Source: Niastella koreensis GR20-10 (GTDB lineage Bacteria > Bacteroidota > Bacteroidia > Chitinophagales > Chitinophagaceae). Taken from it: a DNA stretch of 64,000 nt. The notes beneath the pieces are model-generated. The model had not been told where the DNA came from. It ran no database searches and worked only from the letters and a program-made list of their open reading frames with translations. The stretch lies in NCBI RefSeq assembly GCF_000246855.1, contig NC_016609.1, positions 930,001-994,000 of the forward strand, read 5' to 3'. Shown here in pieces: positions 43,830-52,501 of this stretch (positions are counted from its first letter, which is position 1; each line of letters starts with the position of its first letter). Both the position numbers and the translations under genes were made by a program.

Positions 43830-44276
43830 ATGAACCGCAGAGATTTTATTGCAAATACTTGCGCTGCCTGTTTGGGCGCTACGGCCGTATCGACGTTATT
43901 GTCGTCCTGTTCGGGTACCCGCTATGCCAGCGGTACTATGGGCAAAGATGGCATTACCCTAAGCGCCGATGAATTTAAATTGAATAAAAAGGGCAGGGGC
44001 GGTCACCGGCCGTTTATTATTGTACGTAACGAAAGCCTGAAATATCCCATTTATGTATATCGCTTTGGCGAAACCGAATACAGCGCCGTTTGGATGCAAT
44101 GCACCCACCAGGGCGCTGAGTTACAGGCATCCGGCGATCAGCTGCAATGCACGGCCCATGGGAGCGAGTTCAGCAATAAGGGAAAAGTGACCAATGGCCC
44201 GGCCGATAAAGACCTGCGCAGCTTTCCCGTTACGGTAAACAACAATGAATTATTTATCGATCTCAGAAAAGTATGA
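43830..44276 (+). CDS. Rieske [2Fe-2S] protein with Tat-type signal
   Basis: A 148-residue exported Rieske protein. The start MNRRDFIANTCAAC carries the twin arginine, followed by a hydrophobic stretch ending LLSSC, a possible lipobox at Cys 27. The cluster ligands are C91-T-H93 (in CTHQGAEL) and C107-TA-H110 (in CTAHGSEF), with the final GPADKDLRSFPV loop of the fold. It would carry electrons in the periplasm, most simply to or from the di-haem protein encoded 11 bp upstream. Its stop overlaps the start of the porin gene by 4 bp (ATGA), indicating coupled translation. Confidence 0.9.
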   Translation: MNRRDFIANTCAACLGATAVSTLLSSCSGTRYASGTMGKDGITLSADEFKLNKKGRGGHRPFIIVRNESLKYPIYVYRFGETEYSAVWMQCTHQGAELQASGDQLQCTAHGSEFSNKGKVTNGPADKDLRSFPVTVNNNELFIDLRKV

Positions 44277-45499
44277 AACAATATTACCTGCTTATAGTAT
44301 TGCTATGTTCATCTTCAGCTTTATTGGCCCAGATAGACCCTGTGCTATTGCGGAACCCGGCCAATGATTCCGGCGCCCTGAAGATGAATATGGATGCCAT
44401 TTATAACCGTCCGTTTTTACAATTGGGTAAACTGCCGGTTGCCCTCGGCGGTTATGTAGAAGCCAATTATCAATACCTGAAACAAAATGGCATCAGCGAA
44501 GGACACCAGTTCCAGATGCGGCGGTTAACGCTGTTTGTTTCCTCTTCTATTTACAAACGCATAAAATTCCTGAGTGAAATTGAATTTGAAGATGGTACGA
44601 AGGAGATCAATATAGAATTTGCTTCTGTTGATTTTGAGCTGTCGCCACTGCTGAACTTTCGCGGTGGGGTAGTGATGAACCCGATTGGCGCATTCAACCA
44701 AAATCACGATGGGCCTAAATGGGAGTTTATCGACCGGCCCATTTCTGCCACGCAAATGTTGCCTGCTACCTGGAGCAATGTGGGGTTTGGCATATTCGGG
44801 AAGAAGTATGTGAAGGACTGGGTATATGCCTATGAAGCTTATTTTACCAATGGGTTCGACGATCAGATCATCAACAATACCGAAGGCAAAACCTTCCTGC
44901 CGGCTTCCAAAACCAATGCCGAACGTTTTGAGGAAAGTTTTAATGGCAGTCCGCTGTTCACGGGAAAGGTAGCGGTAAAGAATCGGAAAGTAGGAGAGTT
45001 GGGGTTGTCGTATATGGGCGGCATTTATAACAAGTACCAGGATGATGGCCTGGTGCTGGACAAAAAGCGCCCTGTAAATGTGTTTGCCATTGACTTTAAT
45101 ACCACGCTTCCCTATTCAAAAACTTACATTAATGGCGAGTGGGCCTGGGTGCGGGTGGATGTACCGGAAACGTATACCGAACAGTATGGCCGCAAACAGC
45201 AGGGCGGTTTTGTTGACCTGGTGCAGCCCGTTCTCAAAAAGCCCATGATGGGTTTTGAAAAGGCCGTGTTGAACGTGGCGCTGCGCCTGGAGTATGTTGA
45301 CTGGAACAAGGGTTCCTTTAAATCGACCGGTGGCAAAATCGCAGACGATGTATTTGCCTTTGTGCCGGCCATCAGCTGGCGGCCAACGGCTCAAACGGTA
45401 ATCAGGTTAAACTATCGCCATAACACGCAGCATGACATCCTGGGTAATCCACCCTCCAGGATGGCGGGTTTCCAGTTTGGGTTCTCCACTTATTTTTAA
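44273..45499 (+). CDS. outer-membrane porin, OprO/OprP-like
   Basis: A 408-residue beta-barrel protein with signal MKQYYLLIVLLCSSSALLAQ. The N-terminal GGYVEANYQYLKQN, FQMRRLTLFVSS and FLSEIEFEDGTKEINIEFASVDFELSPLLNFRGGVVMNPIGAFNQNH are typical of the phosphate-selective-porin-like family of Bacteroidota. The last residue is Phe, as needed for barrel insertion. It overlaps the Rieske gene by 4 bp. In this operon it would admit the metal complex or ligand handled by the di-haem and Rieske proteins; this role is inference. Confidence 0.85.
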   Translation: MKQYYLLIVLLCSSSALLAQIDPVLLRNPANDSGALKMNMDAIYNRPFLQLGKLPVALGGYVEANYQYLKQNGISEGHQFQMRRLTLFVSSSIYKRIKFLSEIEFEDGTKEINIEFASVDFELSPLLNFRGGVVMNPIGAFNQNHDGPKWEFIDRPISATQMLPATWSNVGFGIFGKKYVKDWVYAYEAYFTNGFDDQIINNTEGKTFLPASKTNAERFEESFNGSPLFTGKVAVKNRKVGELGLSYMGGIYNKYQDDGLVLDKKRPVNVFAIDFNTTLPYSKTYINGEWAWVRVDVPETYTEQYGRKQQGGFVDLVQPVLKKPMMGFEKAVLNVALRLEYVDWNKGSFKSTGGKIADDVFAFVPAISWRPTAQTVIRLNYRHNTQHDILGNPPSRMAGFQFGFSTYF

Positions 45500-45531
45500 T
45501 TGACGGAGCCGCCCCTTCAGATTGTCGCAAA

Positions 45532-45561
45532 ACACCCCCGGTAAAACGGGTTTTCGGGTGT
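45532..45561 (+). terminator. weak hairpin after the porin gene
   Basis: ACACCC pairs with GGGTGT and, inside, CCCG with CGGG followed by TTTT. It is 33 bp after the porin stop and just before the reductase gene. Short stems, so only a tentative terminator. Confidence 0.4.
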
Positions 45562-45595
45562 AGGTTTGTTGCTGTCAAATAAAAACACTTTTAAT

Positions 45596-46162
45596 ATGCG
45601 ACGTCTGGTTTTATTTATGCACGTAAGCCTTGATGGTTTTGTTACCGATCCCAACGGCGGTATGGGTTTTATAAAAGTAAATGAAGAGATCTTTGATTAT
45701 GTAGGCGACCGCACCAATCGTTCTGACATGGCTATGTATGGCCGGATTACTTATGAAATGATGGATGCTTACTGGCCAACAGCGGGCGATGAACCCGATG
45801 CTTCCAAGCACGACAAAGAACACAGCGCCTGGTACAACAAGGTAGATAAAGTGGTGTTGTCAAAAAGCATGAAAGGACAGCAGAAACCCAATACCATTAT
45901 CATTAGTGAGGATGTGGAGCACAGGATAAAAGCATTGAAGCAACAGGCGGGTTCAGAGATCCTGATCTTCGGCAGCCCTGGCGCCGCTCATTCGCTGATG
46001 CAATATGGATTGATCGATGAGTTCTGGCTTTTTGTAAATCCCGTGTTGGTAGGCGGTGGAATTCCGCTGTTTAACAATACCCAACTGCCTGCGGAGTTGA
46101 AACTGGCGAATAGTAAATCGTTTTCCAATGGGGTGGTTTGTTTGGGATACGAGAAAGCCTAA
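45596..46162 (+). CDS. dihydrofolate-reductase-like (RibD C-terminal domain) protein
   Basis: A 188-residue protein from ATG 45596, the start that gives the family opening MRRLVLFMHVSLDGFVTDPNG; an ATG at 45566 adds ten residues. It also shows MAMYGRITYEMMDAYWP, a VVLSKSMK strand, LIFGSPGAAHSLMQYGLIDEFWLFVNPVLVGGGIPLF, and a closing FSNGVVCLGYEKA. This is the RibD_C fold that binds NADPH. Small stand-alone members are of unknown substrate and are not the folate enzyme. It may be read through from the porin operon since only a weak hairpin intervenes. Confidence 0.85.
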   Translation: MRRLVLFMHVSLDGFVTDPNGGMGFIKVNEEIFDYVGDRTNRSDMAMYGRITYEMMDAYWPTAGDEPDASKHDKEHSAWYNKVDKVVLSKSMKGQQKPNTIIISEDVEHRIKALKQQAGSEILIFGSPGAAHSLMQYGLIDEFWLFVNPVLVGGGIPLFNNTQLPAELKLANSKSFSNGVVCLGYEKA

Positions 46163-46187
46163 AGGTAAAAGCCCATAGCCATGTATT

Positions 46188-46222
46188 GCTTTCGGCTTTT
46201 AGCTTTCCGCTTTCAGCTTATT
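46188..46222. repeat. five in-phase GCTTTNN heptads between convergent genes
   Basis: GCTTTCG, GCTTTTA, GCTTTCC, GCTTTCA, GCTTATT end 1 bp before the coxE stop. The preceding bases ATGTATTGCT resemble the AGCAATACA joint in reverse. Confidence 0.6.
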
Positions 46223-46223
46223 C

Positions 46224-47342
46224 TTAGATGTACTTAGCCAACTTCCGAAGACTTTGCAGGTTATATACAGGAGCAAACACATCAATATACGGCATTGCCG
46301 CCTTCATTCCGGCTACTTCCGGTTTGTAGGCTGCATAGCCGGCCAGCGGGTTTAACCAGATCACCTTTTTTGCTTTGGTGTGTACCCGGTGCATGCTTTC
46401 TTTCAGCAACTCAATATTGCCGGTATCCCAGCCATCGCTTAAGATAATGACAATGGTTTTGGAGTCTATCAGTTTGTTGCCATAGCTGGTAATAAAAGAG
46501 TGCAACGATTCTCCAATGCGGGTGCCGCTGTTCCAGCCTTCGTTTTCCGCGCTTAATAATTCCAGCGCTTCCAGAAAATATTTTTGCTTCAGCATAGGCG
46601 TTATCCGTTGTAACGACGTGCTGAAGATAAACGTTTCCATCCGCGCGTATACCTGCTGAAAGGCGTACAGGAACTGTAACAGGAAGCTGGAATACAATTC
46701 CATTGATTTACTTACATCGCACAGCATTAACAGTTTTACACGGTTGCGTTTGGGGCGGCGGTGCATAATGTCAATCAGTTCGCCGCCACGGCGCAGGTTC
46801 TTTCGCAGGGTCTGTCGCAGATCGGGCAGGTCTACCTTGTTCGACAATTCATACCGGCGGTTGGCTTTGGCGGCCAGCCGGCGCGCTAAACTCCGGATGG
46901 CTTTCATCAGCTCGGCCACCTCATTGTCGGGAATGGCGGAAAAGTCTTTTTGCGAAAGCGATTCTTTTAGGCTGTAGCTGGCAGTTTCTTCCGTTTCTTT
47001 TTTGGGATTGCCTTTTAACCAGGCATTGAGCGACGCAAATTGCGCTTCCGGGGTAGGTGGCTTTTTCTTTTTCGATCCTTCTTTATGTTTGGTATCAACT
47101 AATTTGTCGAGTTGTTTCCAGTACTGGCGAAACAGGTTGTCAAAATCATCGAGGTTGGCCTTACTACGGCAGATAATCATTTTTAACAACAGGAAGAACG
47201 ATTCGTGACTGGTATAATCAAACTGCTGCAGCGATTGCAGTATCAGGGTTTCTTCTTCTATACCCACGGTGAACCCATGCTGCCGCAGGTAATGACAGAA
47301 TTGAATGATGTTTTGTGATAAAGAAGTTAATCGGGTAATCAT
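46224..47342 (-). CDS. coxE: VWA-domain protein, CoxE-like
   Basis: A 372-residue protein with a basic and polar first half (helices around HYLRQHGFTVGIEEETLILQ and SKKKKPPTPEAQ). A von Willebrand A domain follows, starting LLMCDVSKSMELYSSFLLQF, which holds the metal-ion-dependent adhesion motif DxSxS. In molybdenum CO-dehydrogenase clusters CoxE works with the MoxR-type ATPase CoxD to mature the enzyme's active site; similar pairs serve other metalloenzymes. The gene is the last of the minus-strand cox-type cluster and follows coxD by 87 bp, which are filled by a heptad palindrome. Confidence 0.85.
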   Translation of the reverse strand: MITRLTSLSQNIIQFCHYLRQHGFTVGIEEETLILQSLQQFDYTSHESFFLLLKMIICRSKANLDDFDNLFRQYWKQLDKLVDTKHKEGSKKKKPPTPEAQFASLNAWLKGNPKKETEETASYSLKESLSQKDFSAIPDNEVAELMKAIRSLARRLAAKANRRYELSNKVDLPDLRQTLRKNLRRGGELIDIMHRRPKRNRVKLLMLCDVSKSMELYSSFLLQFLYAFQQVYARMETFIFSTSLQRITPMLKQKYFLEALELLSAENEGWNSGTRIGESLHSFITSYGNKLIDSKTIVIILSDGWDTGNIELLKESMHRVHTKAKKVIWLNPLAGYAAYKPEVAGMKAAMPYIDVFAPVYNLQSLRKLAKYI

Positions 47343-47349
47343 AAAGCTG

Positions 47350-47432
47350 TTACAGGTTTCAGGTTGCAGGTATTGAGTTCAGAGTTCCGGGTTCAGAGTT
47401 CTCTGAAACCTGTGACTTGGAACCTGGAACTA
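47350..47432. repeat. AGGTTTC/GAACCTG heptad palindrome between coxE and coxD
   Basis: AGGTTTC, AGGTTGC, AGGTATT, GAGTTCA, GAGTTCC, GGGTTCA lead to inverse words CTGAAAC, CTGTGAC, TTGGAAC, CTGGAAC. The array begins at the coxD stop codon and fills the spacer. Confidence 0.6.
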
Positions 47433-48323
47433 AATTTTCGTATGCACCCCCGTTTTCTCCATCAACTCATCTAACGACACCTGCACGTGTCTAGTATCCT
47501 GCCACTCTTTCAACACCACACCCAGCGTTTGTTCAATGATGGATTTATCGAGGTGGTCGATGTGCAGGGCCGATAAAGCCATGGCCCAGTCGAGCGTTTC
47601 AGCCAGGCCGGGCGTTTTCTCCAGCTTCATTTTCCGCAATTCCTGCATGAAACGCGTAATCTGTTCGCCTAGCCGGGCATCGATGCCGGGCACTTTATTT
47701 TTTACGATCAGCCATTCTTTTTCAAAATCAGGATAATCGATATACAAATACAAACACCGGCGACGCAGGGCCTCGCTCAATTCGCGGGTTCGATTACCGG
47801 TCAGGATCACCTGTGGAATATAGGTGGCTTTAATGGTGCCAATTTCCGGGATGGTGATCTGCCAGTCGCTCAGCACTTCCAGCAAAAAGCTTTCAAACTC
47901 TTCATCGCTGCGGTCAACCTCATCTATTAACAAAACAGGTTTTTGTGTATGGGTGATGGCCTGTAACAAGGGGCGTTTCATCAGGAACTGTTCACTGAAG
48001 ATGGTCCTTTCTTTTTCATCTATGGAGTGGGTGTCGTGTTCGGTCATTTTCAGGTGCAGCAGTTGCCGCTGGTAATTCCATTCATACAGGGCGTGCGTAG
48101 CATCGAGCCCTTCGTAACATTGCAGCCTTATCAGATCGGTTTGCAGGGCATTGGCCATTACTTTGGCGATCTCTGTTTTGCCCACGCCGGCCGGGCCTTC
48201 AATCAACAAGGGCTTGTTCAATTGCAACGACAGGAACACCGACATGGCAACGGATCTGTCGGTGATATACCCTTGTTGAAGGAGCATCTGTTGTATATCG
48301 GGTAGCTGAAGATTGTTTGACAT
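47430..48323 (-). CDS. coxD: MoxR-family AAA+ ATPase, CoxD-like
   Basis: A 297-residue ATPase. Walker A is EGPAGVGKTEIAK, Walker B is PVLLIDEVDR, sensor 1 is VILTGNRTRELSEALRRRCLYL, and the final helical lid includes GLAETLDWAMALSALH. MoxR ATPases act as chaperones that insert or activate metal cofactors. Next to a VWA protein and molybdenum hydroxylase genes, its probable role is maturing the CoxL active site. It lies between coxM and coxE, with array-filled spacers of about 70 and 87 bp, so the cluster still looks like one transcription unit. Confidence 0.9.
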   Translation of the reverse strand: MSNNLQLPDIQQMLLQQGYITDRSVAMSVFLSLQLNKPLLIEGPAGVGKTEIAKVMANALQTDLIRLQCYEGLDATHALYEWNYQRQLLHLKMTEHDTHSIDEKERTIFSEQFLMKRPLLQAITHTQKPVLLIDEVDRSDEEFESFLLEVLSDWQITIPEIGTIKATYIPQVILTGNRTRELSEALRRRCLYLYIDYPDFEKEWLIVKNKVPGIDARLGEQITRFMQELRKMKLEKTPGLAETLDWAMALSALHIDHLDKSIIEQTLGVVLKEWQDTRHVQVSLDELMEKTGVHTKI

Positions 48324-48329
48324 ACAAAT

Positions 48330-48393
48330 TACAGGTTTCAGGTTCCAGGTTCCAGGGGTTCGATTCCATGTAACCTGAAACCTGGAACCTGTA
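48330..48393. repeat. AGGTTCC/CTGGAAC heptad palindrome between coxD and coxM
   Basis: AGGTTTC, AGGTTCC, AGGTTCC, then a short loop, then the inverse CTGAAAC, CTGGAAC, CTG. The 64 bp lie between the coxM stop and the coxD start and fold back almost completely. Confidence 0.65.
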
Positions 48394-49230
48394 TTATCCT
48401 TTCACGGCCAGTAATGCCTTTCTTAAATAAACTTTCGCAAGGTGTTTACGGTATGCTTCCGATGCATAGTGGTCACTCAATACATCCACCATCTGCAAAG
48501 CTGCCTGCATGGCTTTTTCAATGGAGTCGTCATCGATGGGCTTGCCACTGATGACGTGTTCGGCGCCCGTATCACGAAATGCATGGTCAGCCACACCGGT
48601 AAATGCAATAGTAGTTCCGCCATCGGGAAAACGCATAACGGCACAGGCGGCCAGCGAAAACCGCGATGCAGGCTGTGCAAATTTCTGATAGGTGCTTTTG
48701 GTGCCATCCGGTGGCATTGCTATGCGAATGGCTGTAATAAGCTCATTAGGTTCCAGTGCGGTTGAAAACAACCCGGTGAAGAACTCAGTGGCTTTTATAC
48801 TTCTGCGGCCGTTTGGGCCCTGCATTTCAATGGTGGCATCGGCTGCCAGCACCATCGCCGGCCAGTCTGCCGCCGGATCGGCATGTGCGAGGCTGCCGCC
48901 AATAGTACCATGATTACGCACCTGCATATCACCGATCATGGCAGCGCCTTCTGTAAAGAAGGGCAGGTGGGTTCTGATAAGCGGATGATACAGGATATCG
49001 GCATGCGTGGCGGCCGCGCCGATGACAATTTCGCCATCCTCTTCCTTAATATCTTTTAAGGCCGTAATGCCGCCAATATCGATCAATTTTTCCGGGCGGC
49101 TCAACCGCAGCTTCATGGCAGGAATCAGGCTATGTCCACCGGCCAGTATTTTTGTATCGTCATTCGATAAGGCCGCGATGGCCTCGTCTATAGTGTGTAC
49201 TTTTTCGTAGTCAAATGCAACTGGGATCAT
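48394..49230 (-). CDS. coxM: FAD-binding medium subunit of a molybdenum hydroxylase (CoxM-like)
   Basis: A 278-residue flavoprotein subunit. The two FAD-pyrophosphate motifs are AGGHSLIPAMKLR (about 32-44) and TIGGSLAHADPAADWP (about 110-125), as in CoxM and xanthine-dehydrogenase medium subunits. It passes electrons from the iron-sulphur subunit to the acceptor. It lies after coxL in the G-S-L-M-D-E order. The 232-bp gap to coxL is the longest in the cluster and consists largely of word arrays. Confidence 0.92.
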   Translation of the reverse strand: MIPVAFDYEKVHTIDEAIAALSNDDTKILAGGHSLIPAMKLRLSRPEKLIDIGGITALKDIKEEDGEIVIGAAATHADILYHPLIRTHLPFFTEGAAMIGDMQVRNHGTIGGSLAHADPAADWPAMVLAADATIEMQGPNGRRSIKATEFFTGLFSTALEPNELITAIRIAMPPDGTKSTYQKFAQPASRFSLAACAVMRFPDGGTTIAFTGVADHAFRDTGAEHVISGKPIDDDSIEKAMQAALQMVDVLSDHYASEAYRKHLAKVYLRKALLAVKG

Positions 49231-49283
49231 AATGGGTGTTAATTAGACTTTGTACAAATTTGATTGTGTCGTGGATAATGTTG

Positions 49284-49476
49284 GAATCGGCAAACGGCAA
49301 TAGTGAAACGACAAACATGAAACGTGAAAGGGCTCGCGATAATGCACCAATCCTCACTGTTTTCACTCTTCACTCATTTCATCCTTACCCCTTTATCAAC
49401 CCTGTCAACTCTATCAACTTGTCAACCGTGTTAACATGTTAACTTGTCAACCCGTCAATGTGTCAACTCGTCAACT
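49284..49476. repeat. GAAACNN heptads and GTTGAC/TCAAC array in the coxM-coxL spacer
   Basis: From 49291 the 7-mers CAAACGG, CAATAGT, GAAACGA, CAAACAT, GAAACGT, GAAAGGG run in phase. From 49396 TCAACCCTG, TCAACTCTA, TCAACTTG, TCAACCGTG, TTAACATG, TTAACTTG, TCAACCCG, TCAATGTG, TCAACTCG, TCAACTCA run into the coxL stop and last codons. Confidence 0.65.
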
Positions 49477-51847
49477 CATCCTGCAAAGCATGCCACACCC
49501 TCTCCGGTGTCAACGGCATCCGAATGTCTTTGACCTTATGCCCGCCGCTCCACAAGGCATCGATCACGGCATTTACAATGGCCGGGGCGCTGCCAATAGT
49601 GCCCGCTTCACCGGCGCCTTTTACGCCTAATGGGTTATGCGGACAGGGCGTTACCTGGCTGGCCGTTTCAAACATGGGGAAGTCATCGGCCCGCGGCATG
49701 CAATAATCCATATAGGAGCCATTGGTGAGTTGTCCGTTTTCGTCGTATTCTGCGCCTTCAAACAGGGCCTGACCAATTCCCTGCACCACACCACCATGGA
49801 TCTGTCCTTCTACGATCATGGGGTTTATCACGTTGCCCACATCGTCCACGGCCACAAAACGCTTCAATGAAACCTTGCCGGTTTCCTTATCTACTTCCAC
49901 TACGGCAATATGACACCCGAATGGATAGGTGAAATTGGCGGGATCATAAAAGCTGCTGAAATCAAGACCAGGTTCCAGGTCTTTAGGATACACATGCGGT
50001 ACATAGGCGGTGAGTGCTACCTCGCCAAACCCGATCGATTTATCGGTGCCTTTCACGGTGAATTTGCCCGAGGCAAATTCAACATCATCGGCACTGGCTT
50101 CCAGTTTATGCGCGGCTATTTTCTTTCCCTTTTCAATGATCTTGTCAATACTTTTCATAATGGCGCTGCCACCTACGGCCAAACTGCGCGAGCCATAGGT
50201 GCCCATGCCGAAGGCAACGCTGTCGCTATCGCCATGCACCACTTCCACATCGGTGAGGTTGATGCCCAGTTTATCGGCCACTATCTGGGCAAAAGTGGTT
50301 TCGTGGCCTTGCCCGTGTGAATGGGAACCGGTATACACGCTTACTTTGCCGGTGGGTTGAACGCGCACCTGGCCTACTTCAAACAAACCGGCGCGGCAAC
50401 CCAGGGCGCCCACAATGGCAGAAGGGGCGATGCCACAGGCTTCAATATACGTAGAGAAACCTATGCCCACCAGTTTGCCATTGTGAGCAGCTTCCTGTTG
50501 TACGCGGCGTACTTCAGGATAGTTAATCATTTCCAACCCTTTCTTTAAAACCCCCTCATAGTTACCGCTGTCATATTGCAGTGCTACCTGGGTTTGATAA
50601 CCGGGTTGTTGTACGCCATCGAATGGTGGAATGAAATTCCTGAATCGCAGGTCGGCCGGGTCAACGTTCATCTCAAGGGCAGCCAGGTCGATCAGGCGTT
50701 CCAGTAAATAGGTAGCCTCCGGACGACCGGCGCCTCGGTAGGCGTCTACCGGGGTGGTGTTTGTGAAAACAGCAGTTACATCAACATTTATTTTAGGTGT
50801 TGTGTATAAACCTTGCAGCAGGGTGCCATGTAAATAGGTGGGCACGCAACTGCTGAATGTAGATAAGTAAGCGCCGAGGTTGGCATATGTTTTTACACGC
50901 AGCGCCACGATCTTTCCATCATTATCAAAACCCATTTCGGCTTTGGTAACATGATCGCGGCCATGCGCATCGAGTAGAAAACTTTCACTTCGTTCTGATG
51001 TCCATTTTACCGGGCGGCCAATTTGTTTGCTGCACCAGGTAAGCAGGGCTTCTTCGGTATAATGGAAGATCTTGCTGCCGAAGCCGCCACCCACATCGGG
51101 GCTCACCACCCGTACTTTATGTTCGGGAATGCCCAATACAAATGCGCACATCAGCAGCCGCACCAGGTGCGGGTTTTGCGAGCTGGTGTATAAGGTATAT
51201 TTTTCGGTAACAGGATCGTAGGAGCTGTTATAACTGCGGGGCTCGATGGCATTGGGCACCAGCCGCTGGTTTACAAAATCAAGCGTGGTCACATGGGTGG
51301 CTTTGTCCATCGCTTCGTTCACTTCTCCCAGGGGATTGCCCAGTACCCAGTCGAAGCTTTTATTGTTGGGCACATCGTCGTGCACCAGGGGCGCACCGGC
51401 CTGAACGGCTTTGAAAGCATCCACTACACAAGGCAGTTCTTCCATTTCCACTTCCACGGCATCGGCTGCATCGGTTGCCTGGTCTTTTGTTTCGGCAATA
51501 ACAATGGCGATGGCATCGCCCACATGCCTGGCTTTATCGGCCACCAACAGGGGATGCTTCGGTTCCTTCATGGTATCGCCGTTTTTGAAGTTCACCTGCC
51601 AGCCGCAGGGAACGCCATTTACGTCAGCCAGGTCTGCGCCGGTATAGATGGCTATCACGCCCGGCATGGCTTTGGCGGCGGTAGTATCAACGCGCACAAT
51701 CTTTGCGTGTGCATACTGGCTTCGTACAAATACCGCATAGGTTTGATGGGGCAGCACAATATCATCGGTGTAGTTACCATGGCCGGTAATAAACCGTTTG
51801 TCTTCAACCCGTTTAACGGCCCTTCCAATTAATCCGTTGGTGCTCAT
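49463..51847 (-). CDS. coxL: molybdopterin large subunit, form II CO-dehydrogenase-like (CoxL-like)
   Basis: A 794-residue catalytic subunit binding the molybdopterin-cytosine-dinucleotide cofactor. It shows GRAVKRVEDKRFITGHGNYTDD at the start, GGGFGSKIFHYTEEALLTW, the active-site loop AYRGAGR (369-375), GQGHETTFAQI, and the base Glu 747 in GVKGAGEAGTIG. True CO dehydrogenases (form I) carry AYXCSFR with the Cu-binding Cys; AYRGAGR marks form II, whose physiological substrate is often not CO. So it probably hydroxylates an organic compound, and CO oxidation is doubtful. Its last codons (DELTS) and stop are part of a TCAAC word array. Confidence 0.9.
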   Translation of the reverse strand: MSTNGLIGRAVKRVEDKRFITGHGNYTDDIVLPHQTYAVFVRSQYAHAKIVRVDTTAAKAMPGVIAIYTGADLADVNGVPCGWQVNFKNGDTMKEPKHPLLVADKARHVGDAIAIVIAETKDQATDAADAVEVEMEELPCVVDAFKAVQAGAPLVHDDVPNNKSFDWVLGNPLGEVNEAMDKATHVTTLDFVNQRLVPNAIEPRSYNSSYDPVTEKYTLYTSSQNPHLVRLLMCAFVLGIPEHKVRVVSPDVGGGFGSKIFHYTEEALLTWCSKQIGRPVKWTSERSESFLLDAHGRDHVTKAEMGFDNDGKIVALRVKTYANLGAYLSTFSSCVPTYLHGTLLQGLYTTPKINVDVTAVFTNTTPVDAYRGAGRPEATYLLERLIDLAALEMNVDPADLRFRNFIPPFDGVQQPGYQTQVALQYDSGNYEGVLKKGLEMINYPEVRRVQQEAAHNGKLVGIGFSTYIEACGIAPSAIVGALGCRAGLFEVGQVRVQPTGKVSVYTGSHSHGQGHETTFAQIVADKLGINLTDVEVVHGDSDSVAFGMGTYGSRSLAVGGSAIMKSIDKIIEKGKKIAAHKLEASADDVEFASGKFTVKGTDKSIGFGEVALTAYVPHVYPKDLEPGLDFSSFYDPANFTYPFGCHIAVVEVDKETGKVSLKRFVAVDDVGNVINPMIVEGQIHGGVVQGIGQALFEGAEYDENGQLTNGSYMDYCMPRADDFPMFETASQVTPCPHNPLGVKGAGEAGTIGSAPAIVNAVIDALWSGGHKVKDIRMPLTPERVWHALQDELTS

Positions 51848-51900
51848 ATAATAAAGTTGATAGTGTAAATGGTGGTTGATCTGTATTTTAAAGAAGATGT

Positions 51901-51979
51901 TTCAGGTTGCATGTTACAGCTTGCAGGGAAAACAATGCAATCGGGCCCTGGAACCTGGGATTTGAAACCTGGAACTGTG
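51901..51979. repeat. AGGTTGC/GAACCTG heptad palindrome between coxL and coxS
   Basis: Left words CAGGTTG, CATGTTA, CAGCTTG, CAGGGAA face inverse words CTGGAAC, CTGGGAT, TTGAAAC, CTGGAAC. It ends at the coxS stop codon. The rest of the spacer (51848-51900) shows nothing else. Confidence 0.6.
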
Positions 51980-52465
51980 TCAATGTACCGGCTCGCCCGT
52001 CCTCATCTTCTCTGCTGCATACTGAACCGACTTCACAATATTGTGATACCCCGTGCAACGGCAGAAGTTTCCTTCCAGCGCATGCCGGATAGATTCTTCC
52101 GAGGGTTGCGGGTTGTGTTGCAACAGATCGGCCGCCATCATGATCATGCCCGGCGTACAGAAACCGCATTGCAGCCCGTGGCATTCGTTAAAACCTTCCT
52201 GCAGCGGATGCAGTTCGCCGTTGTGCGACAGGCCTTCGATAGTGGTTATTTCACAACCATCGGCCTGAACGGCCAGCATGGTGCAGCATTTGGTCGCCTT
52301 TCCGTTTACATGTATGGTGCAGGCGCCACAACTGCTGGTATCGCAGCCTACATGGGTGCCGGTTAGCCGCAACACATCGCGGAGGTAACTAACCAGTAAC
52401 AGCCGGGGTTCAACAAGATGATTGTATTGTATACCGTTAACGGTAACATGGATGCTGGTGCTCAT
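51980..52465 (-). CDS. coxS: [2Fe-2S] small subunit of a molybdenum hydroxylase (CoxS-like)
   Basis: A 161-residue iron-sulphur subunit from ATG 52465; an ATG at 52492 adds nine residues not typical of the family. The plant-ferredoxin-type cluster uses [19 protein letters not shown] and KCC. The second, helical cluster uses [13 protein letters not shown] and [12 protein letters not shown]. Both sets of four cysteines are intact. It relays electrons from CoxL to the FAD of CoxM. It lies 36 bp after coxG and before coxL. Confidence 0.93.
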   Translation of the reverse strand: MSTSIHVTVNGIQYNHLVEPRLLLVSYLRDVLRLTGTHVGCDTSSCGACTIHVNGKATKCCTMLAVQADGCEITTIEGLSHNGELHPLQEGFNECHGLQCGFCTPGMIMMAADLLQHNPQPSEESIRHALEGNFCRCTGYHNIVKSVQYAAEKMRTGEPVH

Positions 52466-52501
52466 GTAGTGTCGTTTAGTATAAGTGAACAATATTAATT
52501 G

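Noticed and set aside
49463-51847. Calling this a true aerobic CO dehydrogenase
   Set aside because: The active-site loop is AYRGAGR, not AYXCSFR, so the Cu-binding Cys is absent.
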